Below are positions 7,983-16,741 of a stretch of DNA of 60,230 nt, piece by piece. This DNA comes from Clostridiales bacterium UBA4039. GTDB lineage: Bacteria; Bacillota; Clostridia; Lachnospirales; Vallitaleaceae. The notes below the pieces were generated by a model. It was not told where the DNA came from, did no database searches, and saw only the letters and a list, made by a program, of their open reading frames with translations. A program made the position numbers and the translations under genes. Location of the stretch: NCBI GenBank assembly GCA_002382805.1, contig DGAD01000026.1, positions 347 to 60,576 of the forward strand, read 5' to 3'. Positions within the stretch are counted from its first letter, which is position 1. Each line of letters begins with the position of its first letter.

Positions 7983-9221
7983 TCATTCTCCCATCGTTTT
8001 TGATTTATTGATTGTATTTTCTGCAAGGCCTTCTTGGGCCAACATTGTCTCCATCACAGAAATATCTGTAGATATATCCCATGCCAAATCTTTAAACAAC
8101 TGGTCTAGCAGCTTTTCAAAAGCACTGTTAATTGTATCTAACGTCTGCTTAATCTCTTGCTTTGTCCTTAATATATTTTCCCCCTGAATCGGTTGCTGTT
8201 CGAACTCATAATAGGCCATCAGCAACTTAATCGTTGTCGGTAGATAATAATCCATTAATCGTCGTACTTCATCTTTTTGGTCCGGGTGTTTTTCGATGTA
8301 CTCGATAATCTTAATCAAAACAGCTTCCATGTGAATAATTTTATTTACCGCGTCTGTGTCTTTAAGTTTTACCCGCAAATCGTTAATACGTTGAAGATAA
8401 TCTCTTCCCATACGCGCAACCATTGATCCACTATTTTCACTGGTCTGCGCTTGTTCTTCTTTTTCTTCGACCTGTGCCTGTTCATGTCCTGTTAGATAAC
8501 GATACTGCTCATATCCTCCACGTGATAGATAAAGCATGCCATCTTCTGTATCAAGGCTTGCCTGTGGAAACATACCGATACGTATCATTTTTTTTAAGTC
8601 TTTTATGACATATTTATAGGAAAATCCGCTTAGTTCCATCACTTCATACAATTCAATAAAGTGACGATTCCCAATAATATGCAAATACTTATCAAATCGC
8701 TTGTATCGATTGCGAAGTGTACTTCCTCGTGATTGCAAAATCAAGCTTGTCACAAAAAAGGGCATCATAATGCCGATAGGTAAGGTAAAGGCAGCAACAC
8801 TTCCTGTAGCCATTCCGATAATAGCTAAAATCATAATCGCAATTCCAAGTCCTGTACTCCCTATCATTCCAAGAATTTTCAAAACCATTCCAGAAACTTT
8901 TCCAATGGGATTATACGCAAAAGTAATCTGTCGTTTTTTTATCTTTTTGAACGTCCGCCCAACATATGTATTTTTGGGTTGTTGATAAACCTCTGTTTTT
9001 TCGGGTTTGGGAGGGGATGGCGCTTTTGGAGCTTTGGCAACATCATTGGAAAATTGTATCGAACCAATTGCTTTGCGCACTTCATTGATTGCCATATCAA
9101 CCGTGTCACTGACCACATCACCAATCTCATGATCCATCCCTTTGAAATCGCCGGTTCGCATAGATTCTTTGATGCTTCGTTTAAATTCTTTTGTACTTGT
9201 GTTCCATTCTTTACGATCCAT
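7983..9221 (-). CDS. xpaC: XpaC-like membrane protein (5-bromo-4-chloroindolyl phosphate hydrolysis family)
   Basis: The protein has 412 residues. The N-terminal 120 residues are acidic, basic and proline-rich (KAPKAPSPPKPEKTEVY). Two hydrophobic segments follow (about 127-175, ILGMIGSTGLGIAIMILAII and FTLPIGIMMPFFVTSLIL). The C-terminal half is a soluble alpha-helical domain with the family LxGFSYKYVIKDLKKMIRIGMFP-like core. XpaC was named from hydrolysis of a phosphatase dye, and the true function is unknown. Members regularly pair with TelA, as here. It is longer than the Bacillus protein because of the extended N-terminus. A good promoter lies upstream. Confidence 0.78.
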   Translation of the reverse strand: MDRKEWNTSTKEFKRSIKESMRTGDFKGMDHEIGDVVSDTVDMAINEVRKAIGSIQFSNDVAKAPKAPSPPKPEKTEVYQQPKNTYVGRTFKKIKKRQITFAYNPIGKVSGMVLKILGMIGSTGLGIAIMILAIIGMATGSVAAFTLPIGIMMPFFVTSLILQSRGSTLRNRYKRFDKYLHIIGNRHFIELYEVMELSGFSYKYVIKDLKKMIRIGMFPQASLDTEDGMLYLSRGGYEQYRYLTGHEQAQVEEKEEQAQTSENSGSMVARMGRDYLQRINDLRVKLKDTDAVNKIIHMEAVLIKIIEYIEKHPDQKDEVRRLMDYYLPTTIKLLMAYYEFEQQPIQGENILRTKQEIKQTLDTINSAFEKLLDQLFKDLAWDISTDISVMETMLAQEGLAENTINKSKTMGE

Positions 9222-9273
9222 AATTATCGATCCTCCATCTATATTATATCTTCTAGATCGAATCCTACTCTTT

Positions 9274-9302
9274 ATTATAGACTAAGTTTAACACAAGCTC
9301 AA
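9274..9302 (-). promoter_or_regulatory. Predicted promoter of the xpaC-telA operon
   Basis: On the minus strand TTGAGC (9302-9297) and TATAAT (9279-9274) are separated by exactly 17 bases, about 50 bases before the XpaC start. Confidence 0.6.
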
Positions 9303-9437
9303 TTCGAAAACGATTAAGATTTAATAAAAAATATCTTTTCTACCTCTTTATAGCTCTCTAATCTTTCATATATCCTTTGCACTATAGTTCAAATATATTA
9401 TATATGCTAAGTGACTAAGGAGCTTATCATGAGAAAA

Positions 9438-9473
9438 CAAAGGCAGCCAACATAACATGTGGCTGCCTTAATC
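9438..9473 (-). terminator. Terminator of the lipoprotein gene
   Basis: AAGGCAGCCA and TGGCTGCCTT form a perfect 10-base stem around a short loop, directly after the lipoprotein stop codon. The T tract is interrupted, so strength is uncertain. Confidence 0.65.
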
Positions 9474-9475
9474 GA

Positions 9476-9916
9476 TTATTCTTCAGTTGTCTCTTCATCA
9501 AGCTGGGTTGCAGGTTCAGGCACTATATTAATCTGACGTGCAGTGGCCTGAATCGGGTCGGATTCCATTACGTCACCTGCAAAAAACACATGTACATACT
9601 GCCCTTTTTCAAGTGCGTCCATTGTCTTTTCATCTTCCGCATAAATAACCGTCTCTGAATTAACGGTTACATTACCTCGGTGATAATCCGCGCCATTTTT
9701 CCCCAATTCCCCTTCAACAAAAATAGTGATTGTCTCATTGGGGTTGGCTGTTAATTCTTTGATATATCCAGCCAGTCCATATACAACGAGCTCGGAACCG
9801 GAGTCCGTATCTGCACCCGGTTGCAGTTCTTGTTCTATAGGTGGTTGCTCCGGTTTTGAACAAGCAGTAACTATCATTAACATCAATGCTAACATCAACA
9901 TGATTTTCATTTTCAT
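9476..9916 (-). CDS. Small lipoprotein of unknown function
   Basis: The 146-residue product has a short lipoprotein signal (MKMKIMLMLALMLMIVTAC) with the lipobox VTAC, so it should be lipid-anchored outside the membrane. The mature part is acidic and begins with a flexible stretch rich in Pro, Glu and Gly. It then forms a small predicted beta domain (ELVVYGLAGYIKEL, ITIFVEGELG, QYVHVFFAGDV) that resembles OB-like or DUF3221-type lipoprotein folds, but no family is secure. AGGAGG precedes the ATG. A terminator follows, so it is the last gene of its transcript. Confidence 0.7.
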   Translation of the reverse strand: MKMKIMLMLALMLMIVTACSKPEQPPIEQELQPGADTDSGSELVVYGLAGYIKELTANPNETITIFVEGELGKNGADYHRGNVTVNSETVIYAEDEKTMDALEKGQYVHVFFAGDVMESDPIQATARQINIVPEPATQLDEETTEE

Positions 9917-9989
9917 AATTGACCTCCTCTTTTGTATAGATTAATTCGTTGCTATACTCTTTAGACGTGGTCACTAAAAAAATGTTCCA

Positions 9990-10760
9990 TTAACGAAAAC
10001 CAAAGTAATCCGGATCTTTTTCTAATAACTTCATAATCAATTCTGTCATCGCCTTGACCTCAACCAGCATACATGTAGCATCACCAAAGGTAAATGTGGT
10101 GGCAATATCTTGGTCATAAAGCATCTGCTCAATCCGCCCATAATTTTCCGATACACTGCCATCAACGGTATTATGCCCGATATAAGTCACATCGTAGCTA
10201 GTTTTATCATAGTCAATGACCTTAAGGGGTCTTGAACTATTTAACAAGCGATTAGGTACATCCAGCCATTCTTCAATACTGTGTATGTAAGTATTGCTTG
10301 TAAGGTTTGTTCCGACAAATAGAAGCTGGGACGGTTCATCATAAAGGCTTCCAAAGCATCCATGCCGTGGGCATGGTGTAAGCGGTTCTCCTTTTTGTAT
10401 CAATGCTTTATCTTTATTTGTATATTCGACTTTTCTTTTCCCATAAGCTGCTACAGAATGTGTCGGGTGCAAAGAACGCACCACATCCTCTCGGGACAGA
10501 AAAATATTGGTTAATAAACCTACACACGATTTTTCTGTTGCAACATTGTATGTATCCTCTTTTAAATTACCTTCATCCCAAGAGTGTGTGGGAAACAGTA
10601 GTAATCCTTCATCCATAAAGTTACATAAGGCATCAATAACGGTGTCTGCCCCACCATCAACCTGACCGATAGCCCGCATAGACGAATGCACCATAATGGT
10701 TCCTTTGGGATTGGTATTTGATTTTTTCAAGTGTCTTATTAGCTCATCCTTTGTATACAT
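9990..10760 (-). CDS. AAC(3)-family N-acetyltransferase
   Basis: The 256-residue cytosolic protein matches the antibiotic (aminoglycoside 3-N) acetyltransferase family, which uses acetyl-CoA. Visible family motifs are MVHSSMRAIG near 24-33, LLLFPTHSW near 53-61 and SLHPTHSVAAYGK near 95-107, and the length is normal. Chromosomal relatives such as YokD do not always act on aminoglycosides, so a resistance role cannot be assumed. It stands alone between the allose-operon terminator and the lipoprotein gene, with its own AAGGAGAG ribosome binding site. No mobile element is near it. Confidence 0.85.
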   Translation of the reverse strand: MYTKDELIRHLKKSNTNPKGTIMVHSSMRAIGQVDGGADTVIDALCNFMDEGLLLFPTHSWDEGNLKEDTYNVATEKSCVGLLTNIFLSREDVVRSLHPTHSVAAYGKRKVEYTNKDKALIQKGEPLTPCPRHGCFGSLYDEPSQLLFVGTNLTSNTYIHSIEEWLDVPNRLLNSSRPLKVIDYDKTSYDVTYIGHNTVDGSVSENYGRIEQMLYDQDIATTFTFGDATCMLVEVKAMTELIMKLLEKDPDYFGFR

Positions 10761-10842
10761 AACGCTCTCCTTATTATATCGTTTTTACTCTTTTAAAAAG
10801 TAATAGACTCACTTTGCCCTTTATTATACCATAGATAAATCT

Positions 10843-10888
10843 CAAAAAAAAGTTACATGCACACTGTATCTAGCGCATGTAACTTTCT
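10843..10888 (-). terminator. Terminator of the allose-type operon
   Basis: On the minus strand AAAGTTACATGC pairs with GCATGTAACTTT around a 13-base loop and is followed by TTTTT. It lies 20 bases after the RpiB stop codon. Confidence 0.85.
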
Positions 10889-10908
10889 TTATTTTTTCCT
10901 TTTATGTG

Positions 10909-11361
10909 TTATTTTGAATATTTTTTTTCAATATCTGAAAGCATATCAAGACGTATCTGATGGCGGCCACCTTCATATTCAGCCTCTAACCATTGGTCCA
11001 CAATCATCTTTGCCAACTCTGAACCAACTACCCGTGCTCCCATTGCAAGAATATTACTATTATTATGTTCACGTGATAGTTTTGCTGAGTAAGGCTCACT
11101 GCAAACTGCTGCCCGAATGCCTGGTACTTTATTGGCTGAAATTGAAATACCAATACCTGTTCCACATACAATAATTCCTAGATCACAGTCTCCACCTTTA
11201 ACAGCTTCGGCAACTTTTAGACCATACTCAGGATAATTTTCTCTTTTCACTTCCTGATACGCTCCATAATCCAGCACTTCTATTCCTTTTTGTGCAACGT
11301 GCTCCATAAGAATCTTTTTTAATTCTAGTGAAACATGGTCACAACCAAATCCAATACGCAT
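10909..11361 (-). CDS. rpiB: RpiB/LacAB-family sugar-phosphate isomerase (allose-6-phosphate isomerase candidate)
   Basis: The 150-residue cytosolic enzyme is a full-length RpiB-family aldose-ketose isomerase. Key residues agree with the well-studied E. coli enzyme: Asp8-His9 in GCDH, Cys66 in VCGTGIGIS (catalytic base) and His99 in SREHNNSN. As the last gene of an operon with an AlsE-like epimerase and an ROK kinase, it most likely converts D-allose 6-phosphate to D-allulose 6-phosphate, with ribose 5-phosphate isomerisation as a second activity. AGGAGG lies before the ATG, 14 bases after the binding-protein gene. Confidence 0.93.
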   Translation of the reverse strand: MRIGFGCDHVSLELKKILMEHVAQKGIEVLDYGAYQEVKRENYPEYGLKVAEAVKGGDCDLGIIVCGTGIGISISANKVPGIRAAVCSEPYSAKLSREHNNSNILAMGARVVGSELAKMIVDQWLEAEYEGGRHQIRLDMLSDIEKKYSK

Positions 11362-11375
11362 CTTATGACCTCCTG

Positions 11376-12431
11376 TTATTTTGTGATTAATTGTGAGTCG
11401 ATAGGAATCATCTCAGGCTCTACATTCGGGCTAATTTCGCCACCTTCTTCAACAGCTTTTACCATCGCTTCTAATGAAGCTGCACCAATCGCTGCTGGAT
11501 CTTGTGCTACTGTTGCTGCAAGCATACCTTGGTCTACAGAATCTCTAGCCTCTGTATCTCCATCTGTTCCTACAACCATGATTTCTCCAACTTTTCCTGC
11601 ATTAATCACAGCTTGAAGTGCACCTAGCGCCATTGTATCATTACATGCATAGATTCCTTTTAAATCCGGATTTTGTTGAATAAAACTTGTTGCTACGTCT
11701 AAGGCTTTTTGTCGGTCCCAATCTCCCGGCAAGCTTCCTACAAGCTCAAGTCCAGCTGCTTCGAATGCGCTATAAGCACCTTCTCTTCTTGCTTCTCCAG
11801 ATGCATTACCTGCTTTACCTTCAATAATTGCTACTTTACTTCCTGCTTCAACATTTTCAACGATATAAGTTGCACCTTTTTCTCCTACTTTTACGTTATC
11901 TGTTGTTGCAAAGGCAATTACACTACCACCCATTGCCGTTAATTGCTCCATCTCAACTTTTTCGTCAATGTTCATAACATAGATGCCTTTTTCGTTAGCT
12001 TGTACAATTCCAGGAATAAGGTTTACCGGAGACAACGGTGCAACTCCAATAGCTTTATAACCTGAGTTAACAGTATTTTCTAGGATTTTAAGTTGTCCTT
12101 CTGTGTCTTCTTCTGATTGTGCTGCATATACATCAACTTTTACGCCTAGTTCATCCGCTTTTGCTAAGACACCGTCTTTCATTTTTACCCAAAAGTCGGA
12201 TGCTTGTGTTTTTAAAATCACCGCATATTCTGCTTCACTTGATTCTGCATCTTGTGTGTCTTGTTCTGTTGCTTCATCCGTTGCATCTGTTGTGTCTTGT
12301 GTCTCTTGTGCTGCATCTTGGGTGTTTGTACTGTCGTTGTTTGATGTAGTACTATCCCCTTCTTGACTGCATCCAACTAAACTTGCTACCAAGAAAATAC
12401 TTACGACTAACATTAATAAAACTTTTTTCAT
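11376..12431 (-). CDS. alsB: Sugar-binding lipoprotein of an allose/ribose-type ABC importer
   Basis: The protein has 351 residues, with a lipoprotein signal (lipobox LVGC at about 18-21) and a long acidic, Thr/Gln/Asp-rich linker (about 22-65, with repeated TQD and TTD). A periplasmic-binding-protein type 1 domain (Peripla_BP_4) then begins at EYAVILKTQASDFWVKMKDG. It delivers sugar to the permease and ATPase encoded upstream. The neighbours point to D-allose, although ribose or a related sugar cannot be excluded. Its own AGGAGG and a 79-base spacer set it apart from the kinase gene, which fits higher expression of binding proteins. Confidence 0.88.
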   Translation of the reverse strand: MKKVLLMLVVSIFLVASLVGCSQEGDSTTSNNDSTNTQDAAQETQDTTDATDEATEQDTQDAESSEAEYAVILKTQASDFWVKMKDGVLAKADELGVKVDVYAAQSEEDTEGQLKILENTVNSGYKAIGVAPLSPVNLIPGIVQANEKGIYVMNIDEKVEMEQLTAMGGSVIAFATTDNVKVGEKGATYIVENVEAGSKVAIIEGKAGNASGEARREGAYSAFEAAGLELVGSLPGDWDRQKALDVATSFIQQNPDLKGIYACNDTMALGALQAVINAGKVGEIMVVGTDGDTEARDSVDQGMLAATVAQDPAAIGAASLEAMVKAVEEGGEISPNVEPEMIPIDSQLITK

Positions 12432-12510
12432 TGTAAAACCTCCTATAAATTAATAATAGTTTGATGTTAAGTCAACATCATAGTTTATAATCATATACAT
12501 AAAAATGTAT

Positions 12511-13416
12511 TTATGATTCAAGTTTACTAAATCCATAATGCGCACTACCTAAGACACCACTTTCTTGGGTATGCTTTGGAAAAACAAATTGTAAATTTGC
12601 TTCGGGATAAGGTTTTCTCGTTCTTTTTTTCACTTGTTCAATTAATGCTTCTTTTGGAAATCCCTCCATCTCTATGACACCTCCGGCAAGTACGATGTAG
12701 TCGGGATCTAATATGTTAATCTCTGTTGCAAGGGGGATACTTAAGTTCTCTACAAACTCTTGAATGATTGCATCTTCACTATGACGAATAAAAATCTCAT
12801 CAATGATACACTCCGGAAAGTGTTGTTCAACTAGTTGGTTTAGGTATTTGCCTGATGCTTTAACTTCGGCACAACCATAATTTGCGCAAGTACATTGCTC
12901 TTTAACTCCATATAGCGGAATATGTCCAAGTTCTCCGGCGACACCATTTTTCCCTGAATAGGCTTTTCCATGAATAATAATGGCATTGCCTATTCCTGTG
13001 CCAATATAAAAGCCAACAATGGTCTGTTGAGAGATATCTTCAATCTCCATATGCTGAATATCATTAAGCAAAAGATGGTTCACATCCCGGTCAATATAAA
13101 CTTTAAGTTTTAATGCTTCTTGCAATTTAGTTGCTAAATCAATGTTTTCTAGCCCTTTTAAATTGGGTGTAGAATACACAAATGTTTTTTCTTTATTCAA
13201 AATCGAAGGTATCCCTATGGACACACAGCTCACTTTGTCTTCCAATTGGTACGTATGTATATATTTTTCAATCTCTGCAATAAGGTTCTTAACACCGTCT
13301 TCTTGGTTTAACATGGTACTTGGTTTTTTTATAAAATATCTGAGGCTTCCATCTTTAGATACCGTTCCTATCCGAAAATTCGTCCCTCCTATATCTATGC
13401 CAATTATATCTTTCAC
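12511..13416 (-). CDS. alsK: ROK-family sugar kinase (allokinase candidate)
   Basis: The protein has about 301 residues. The N-terminal phosphate-binding motif is IGIDIGGTNFRIG. Mid-protein it has the ROK zinc site, GELGH followed by CTCANYGCAE. The start chosen is a GTG at 13416 because AAGGTG lies six bases before it; in-frame starts at 13422 and 13425 are too close to that site. The enzyme should phosphorylate the imported sugar at C6 with ATP. In this operon the natural substrate is predicted to be D-allose. It lies 20 bases after the epimerase gene. Confidence 0.87.
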   Translation of the reverse strand: MKDIIGIDIGGTNFRIGTVSKDGSLRYFIKKPSTMLNQEDGVKNLIAEIEKYIHTYQLEDKVSCVSIGIPSILNKEKTFVYSTPNLKGLENIDLATKLQEALKLKVYIDRDVNHLLLNDIQHMEIEDISQQTIVGFYIGTGIGNAIIIHGKAYSGKNGVAGELGHIPLYGVKEQCTCANYGCAEVKASGKYLNQLVEQHFPECIIDEIFIRHSEDAIIQEFVENLSIPLATEINILDPDYIVLAGGVIEMEGFPKEALIEQVKKRTRKPYPEANLQFVFPKHTQESGVLGSAHYGFSKLES

Positions 13417-13436
13417 AATCATCACCTTCTATCCGA

Positions 13437-14126
13437 CTAATTTGTCATATCCACTTGAGTAGCATTTTGGAAATTAGTGATCATCTTATCCCATGCTTTT
13501 TCCAAATCCTCATCCAAACCAAAAAGTCCTGATGAGCCTACAATAAATACTTCCACTCCTGCTTCATGTAATTCATGAAATGTTTTCTCATTACATGAAC
13601 CGTCGATTTCGATTAAGTATTTATGTCCTTTTTCCTGCTTTAGCTGCTTAGCCTCTCGAATTTTATCAAGCATCTCCCGAATAAAAGGTTGTCCTGCAAA
13701 GCCAGGATCGACACTCATAATGGTAATTTTATCGAGTAGATGTGCATAATGCTTAATGCTCTCTAGTGGTGTCGCCGGATTAAGGACCACACCGACCTTG
13801 CATCCTCTGTCTTTAATTTTATTAATGATGCGAAAAGCTTCTGTTGTTATCGTCTCTACATGAGGACAAATATATTCTGCCCCTGCATCTGCCAACGCAT
13901 CAATGTAGTCACCGGGATCTGTCACCATCAAGTGGCAATCTAGCGGTATCTCACACGCAGGCTTAATTGCCTTTACAAAATCAGGGGACAGTGTAATGTT
14001 TTTGACAAAATGTCCATCCATGATATCTACATGAAAAAAATCTGCACGTGTGTTTAAAATCTTAATCTGCTCTTTAATGTTTAGTAAATCCATACACATC
14101 AGTGATGGAGAAAATTTTGGTTTCAT
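13437..14126 (-). CDS. alsE: D-allulose-6-phosphate 3-epimerase
   Basis: The 229-residue TIM-barrel protein resembles E. coli AlsE closely along its length: SPSLMCMDLL near the start, FHVDIMDGHF (31-40), PLDCHLMVT (61-69), MSVDPGFAGQPFI (137-149) and EIDGSCN (173-179). The metal ligands and acid-base residues expected from the ribulose-phosphate 3-epimerase fold are present (His32, Asp34, His65, Asp175). It should convert allulose 6-phosphate to fructose 6-phosphate, which enters glycolysis. This gene is the strongest evidence that the operon is for allose. Confidence 0.93.
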   Translation of the reverse strand: MKPKFSPSLMCMDLLNIKEQIKILNTRADFFHVDIMDGHFVKNITLSPDFVKAIKPACEIPLDCHLMVTDPGDYIDALADAGAEYICPHVETITTEAFRIINKIKDRGCKVGVVLNPATPLESIKHYAHLLDKITIMSVDPGFAGQPFIREMLDKIREAKQLKQEKGHKYLIEIDGSCNEKTFHELHEAGVEVFIVGSSGLFGLDEDLEKAWDKMITNFQNATQVDMTN

Positions 14127-14151
14127 GGTTAAATCTCCTCTATATCGTCAT

Positions 14152-15114
14152 TTATTTTTTTGTCGCAACAAAGCGATCAATCGTTACCGAAATAATAATG
14201 AGTGAACCCATCACGATTTGCTGATAACTACTAGGTACAGTCAATACAGTCATTCCATAGTTGATAATTCCAATAATGAGTCCACCAACAAATACTCCGG
14301 ATATTTTCCCTTTTCCTCCAAAGAAACTTGTACCACCAATAATTGAAGCAGCTATAGCATATGTCTCAAATCCAGTAGCAGCAGCCGGTTCTGCAGCACC
14401 CACTCGACCGATAAGAACGATACCTGCAATACTTGAACAGATTCCTGATATAATAAAGACAAGTAATGTATGGAGTTTGACATTAACCCCAGAATACCAA
14501 GCAGCTTCTTTATTGCCACCTAGCGCATAGATATTACGTCCAACTTTTGTCTTTTTGGTAAAAAAAGCAAGAATAATCGCTACAACTACTGCAATAATAA
14601 CGGCAACCGGTACTCCTGCTATTCGACTACTTATGGTTGTGATAAATTCCACCGGAAATCCAAATACAGAACGTGCACCTGAGATAATCAGTGTCACTCC
14701 TCTAAAGATTGCTTGGGTTCCTAACGTTATAATAAAAGGATGCAGGCCTGTTCTATTTACTAAAAATCCATTCATAAATCCAAAAATCCCACCAAAAACA
14801 ACGCCTAAAAATAATGCTAATAAGACCGGTACTCCTGCAACCATCATCTTTGCAACAATCATACCCACAAGTGCTGCTACAGAACCTACCGATAAATCTA
14901 TGCCTGCAATAAGAATGGCAAAAAACTCACCTAGTGCAAGTAATATATTGACTGAACTTTGATTCAAAATCTGTGGAATACTTTGCAAGTTTAATATACT
15001 CTCCGGTTTAAGAGCTGTTAAAACCAATACCAGCAATATAAATATTCCAAGGGTTCCATATTTTTGCCATATCATATTAAAGGACATCTTCTCTACATGT
15101 GCTTTTTTATTCAT
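14152..15114 (-). CDS. alsC: Sugar ABC transporter permease (RbsC/AlsC family)
   Basis: The integral membrane protein has 320 residues and about 9-10 hydrophobic segments, with the BPD_transp_2 family core (LIAGIDLSVGSVAALVG and GFMNGFLVNRTGLHPFI). The ATG at 15114 is preferred over a GTG at 15123 because GAGGTG is properly spaced before it. It overlaps the ATPase stop by eight bases, a sign of translational coupling. It forms the membrane channel for the sugar importer. Confidence 0.9.
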   Translation of the reverse strand: MNKKAHVEKMSFNMIWQKYGTLGIFILLVLVLTALKPESILNLQSIPQILNQSSVNILLALGEFFAILIAGIDLSVGSVAALVGMIVAKMMVAGVPVLLALFLGVVFGGIFGFMNGFLVNRTGLHPFIITLGTQAIFRGVTLIISGARSVFGFPVEFITTISSRIAGVPVAVIIAVVVAIILAFFTKKTKVGRNIYALGGNKEAAWYSGVNVKLHTLLVFIISGICSSIAGIVLIGRVGAAEPAAATGFETYAIAASIIGGTSFFGGKGKISGVFVGGLIIGIINYGMTVLTVPSSYQQIVMGSLIIISVTIDRFVATKK

Positions 15115-16651
15115 TCTTTTCACCTCGTTTTTCTATTTGTCCCGTCGACGATTTTACAATAATCTCTTCTGTTGCCTCATTGACACCAAAAATACCATTA
15201 ATCTGACCTTCTCTAAACACCGCAATTGTATCGCATACTGAAAGTAATTCAGGTAATTCAGAGGATACTACCAGTACCCCTTTGCCTTCTTGTGCAAGTT
15301 TACGCATCAACACATAAATCTCACTTTTACTTCCAACGTCGATTCCTTTTGTCGGTTCATCAAAAATAATGAAATGTGAGTTAGCAGCTAACCATTTTCC
15401 CAAAATAACTTTCTGCTGATTCCCGCCTGATAGCTCCGTAATATTTTGATGGATATCTCGGCATTTTACTTTTAGATTTTCTACAAATGTATGGGCGTTA
15501 TCGACTTCCCATTTATTTTTTACTAATCCCGTCGTTCCTTGAAGGACGGTATTTTTAATGTACTCAACAATGGACATATTTTGTTTGATATCAAAATTGT
15601 CTAAAAAACCTGTCTCTCTTCGATTTTCTGTCACCATGGCCAAACCATGCTTTATCGCTTCATAAGGTGATCGGATCTCTATTTTTTTGCCATCTAAGTA
15701 TATCGCTCCTGAACTTTTGGGTTCAGCTCCAAAAATCGCATTCATCAATTCACTACGTCCAGAGCCTACTAGACCTGCAAATCCAAGTATCTCACCTTGA
15801 TGCAACTGGAAAGAAACATTTTTGACACGCTGGTCTTTTCTAGAAATATTCTTGACTTCAAAAAGAACTTTTTCACGGCTAAAATCAGTAATCGTCGGAT
15901 GATGATATGTTCCTTTTATCTCACGTCCTACCATCATCTTAACTAGGTCATCTTCATCTACATCCTTCACGTGACGTGTTCCTACATATGTTCCGTCTTT
16001 TAACACCGTCACTCGGTCTCCGATTTCTTTGATTTCTTTCATTTTATGGGAGATGTAGACAATCCCTTTGCCCTCAGCTTTTAGCTGTCGAATGATTTTA
16101 AACAAATGCTCCGTCTCCGATGTTGTCAATGATGTTGTCGGTTCATCCATGACGATAACATCTGCATCGGCAACCAAAGCTTTTGCAATCTCAACTTGCT
16201 GCTTTTCAGAAATACTGATGTCTTCAACAAATGTCTGAACATTTCTTTTTACTCCGACTTTATCCAATACCTCTGTTGCTTTTTTTTGCATGTAGTCATA
16301 ATCTACAACCGGAATATTAAAACGCTTATGGGTAGGAATCCTACCTACAAACAAGTTTTCTTGTATTGATATTTCATTAATTACGCTTAGTTCTTGATAG
16401 ATGATACTGATTCCATTTTCTTGTGCTTCTTTTGGTGTCAGCTTTGAAAATTCATTGCCTTTGAGAACAATCTTTCCCGATGTTGGTTGATAGACGCCAC
16501 TTAATATTTTCATCAACGTCGATTTTCCCGCACCATTTTCCCCCAAGAGAACATGCACTTCGCCCGCTTGAATATCAAAGCTTATATTATCGAGTGCCTT
16601 TACCCCTGGAAAAACCTTGGTAACATTTTCCATTCGAACGAGTGTACCCAT
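15107..16651 (-). CDS. alsA: Sugar ABC transporter ATPase with two ABC domains
   Basis: The 514-residue peripheral membrane protein has two fused ATP-binding domains, as in RbsA/AlsA. Domain 1 (about 1-245) has Walker A GENGAGKST, the signature ISISEKQQVEIAKAL and Walker B DVIVMDEPTTS. Domain 2 (about 255-505) has a degenerate Walker A, GLVGSGRSE, with signature LSGGNQQKVILGKWL and FIIFDEPTKGID. A weak second site is normal for this family. It is the first structural gene of the operon. AAGGAGG precedes its start and two LacI-type operators lie in the 90-base gap upstream. Confidence 0.92.
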   Translation of the reverse strand: MGTLVRMENVTKVFPGVKALDNISFDIQAGEVHVLLGENGAGKSTLMKILSGVYQPTSGKIVLKGNEFSKLTPKEAQENGISIIYQELSVINEISIQENLFVGRIPTHKRFNIPVVDYDYMQKKATEVLDKVGVKRNVQTFVEDISISEKQQVEIAKALVADADVIVMDEPTTSLTTSETEHLFKIIRQLKAEGKGIVYISHKMKEIKEIGDRVTVLKDGTYVGTRHVKDVDEDDLVKMMVGREIKGTYHHPTITDFSREKVLFEVKNISRKDQRVKNVSFQLHQGEILGFAGLVGSGRSELMNAIFGAEPKSSGAIYLDGKKIEIRSPYEAIKHGLAMVTENRRETGFLDNFDIKQNMSIVEYIKNTVLQGTTGLVKNKWEVDNAHTFVENLKVKCRDIHQNITELSGGNQQKVILGKWLAANSHFIIFDEPTKGIDVGSKSEIYVLMRKLAQEGKGVLVVSSELPELLSVCDTIAVFREGQINGIFGVNEATEEIIVKSSTGQIEKRGEKNE

Positions 16652-16682
16652 AAGAACCTCCTTAAAGTATTTTTTCTTTTGC

Positions 16683-16694
16683 GTAATCGATTAC
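16683..16694. promoter_or_regulatory. LacI-type operator O2 upstream of alsA
   Basis: The perfect palindrome GTAATCGATTAC lies 32 bases before the ATPase start codon. It is identical to two other copies in this window. Confidence 0.85.
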
Positions 16695-16713
16695 TCAACC
16701 TATAAAAAAATAT

Positions 16714-16725
16714 GTAATCGATTAC
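16714..16725. promoter_or_regulatory. LacI-type operator O1 upstream of alsA
   Basis: This is a second perfect GTAATCGATTAC, centred 31 bases (about three helical turns) from the copy at 16683. That spacing suits cooperative binding or a tight loop over the operon promoter. Confidence 0.85.
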
Positions 16726-16741
16726 GTTGTTGCTAAAAAAA

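Noticed and set aside
12103..12366. Plus-strand Ser-rich and Leu-rich frames
   Set aside because: They are antisense shadows of the acidic low-complexity linker of the sugar-binding lipoprotein.
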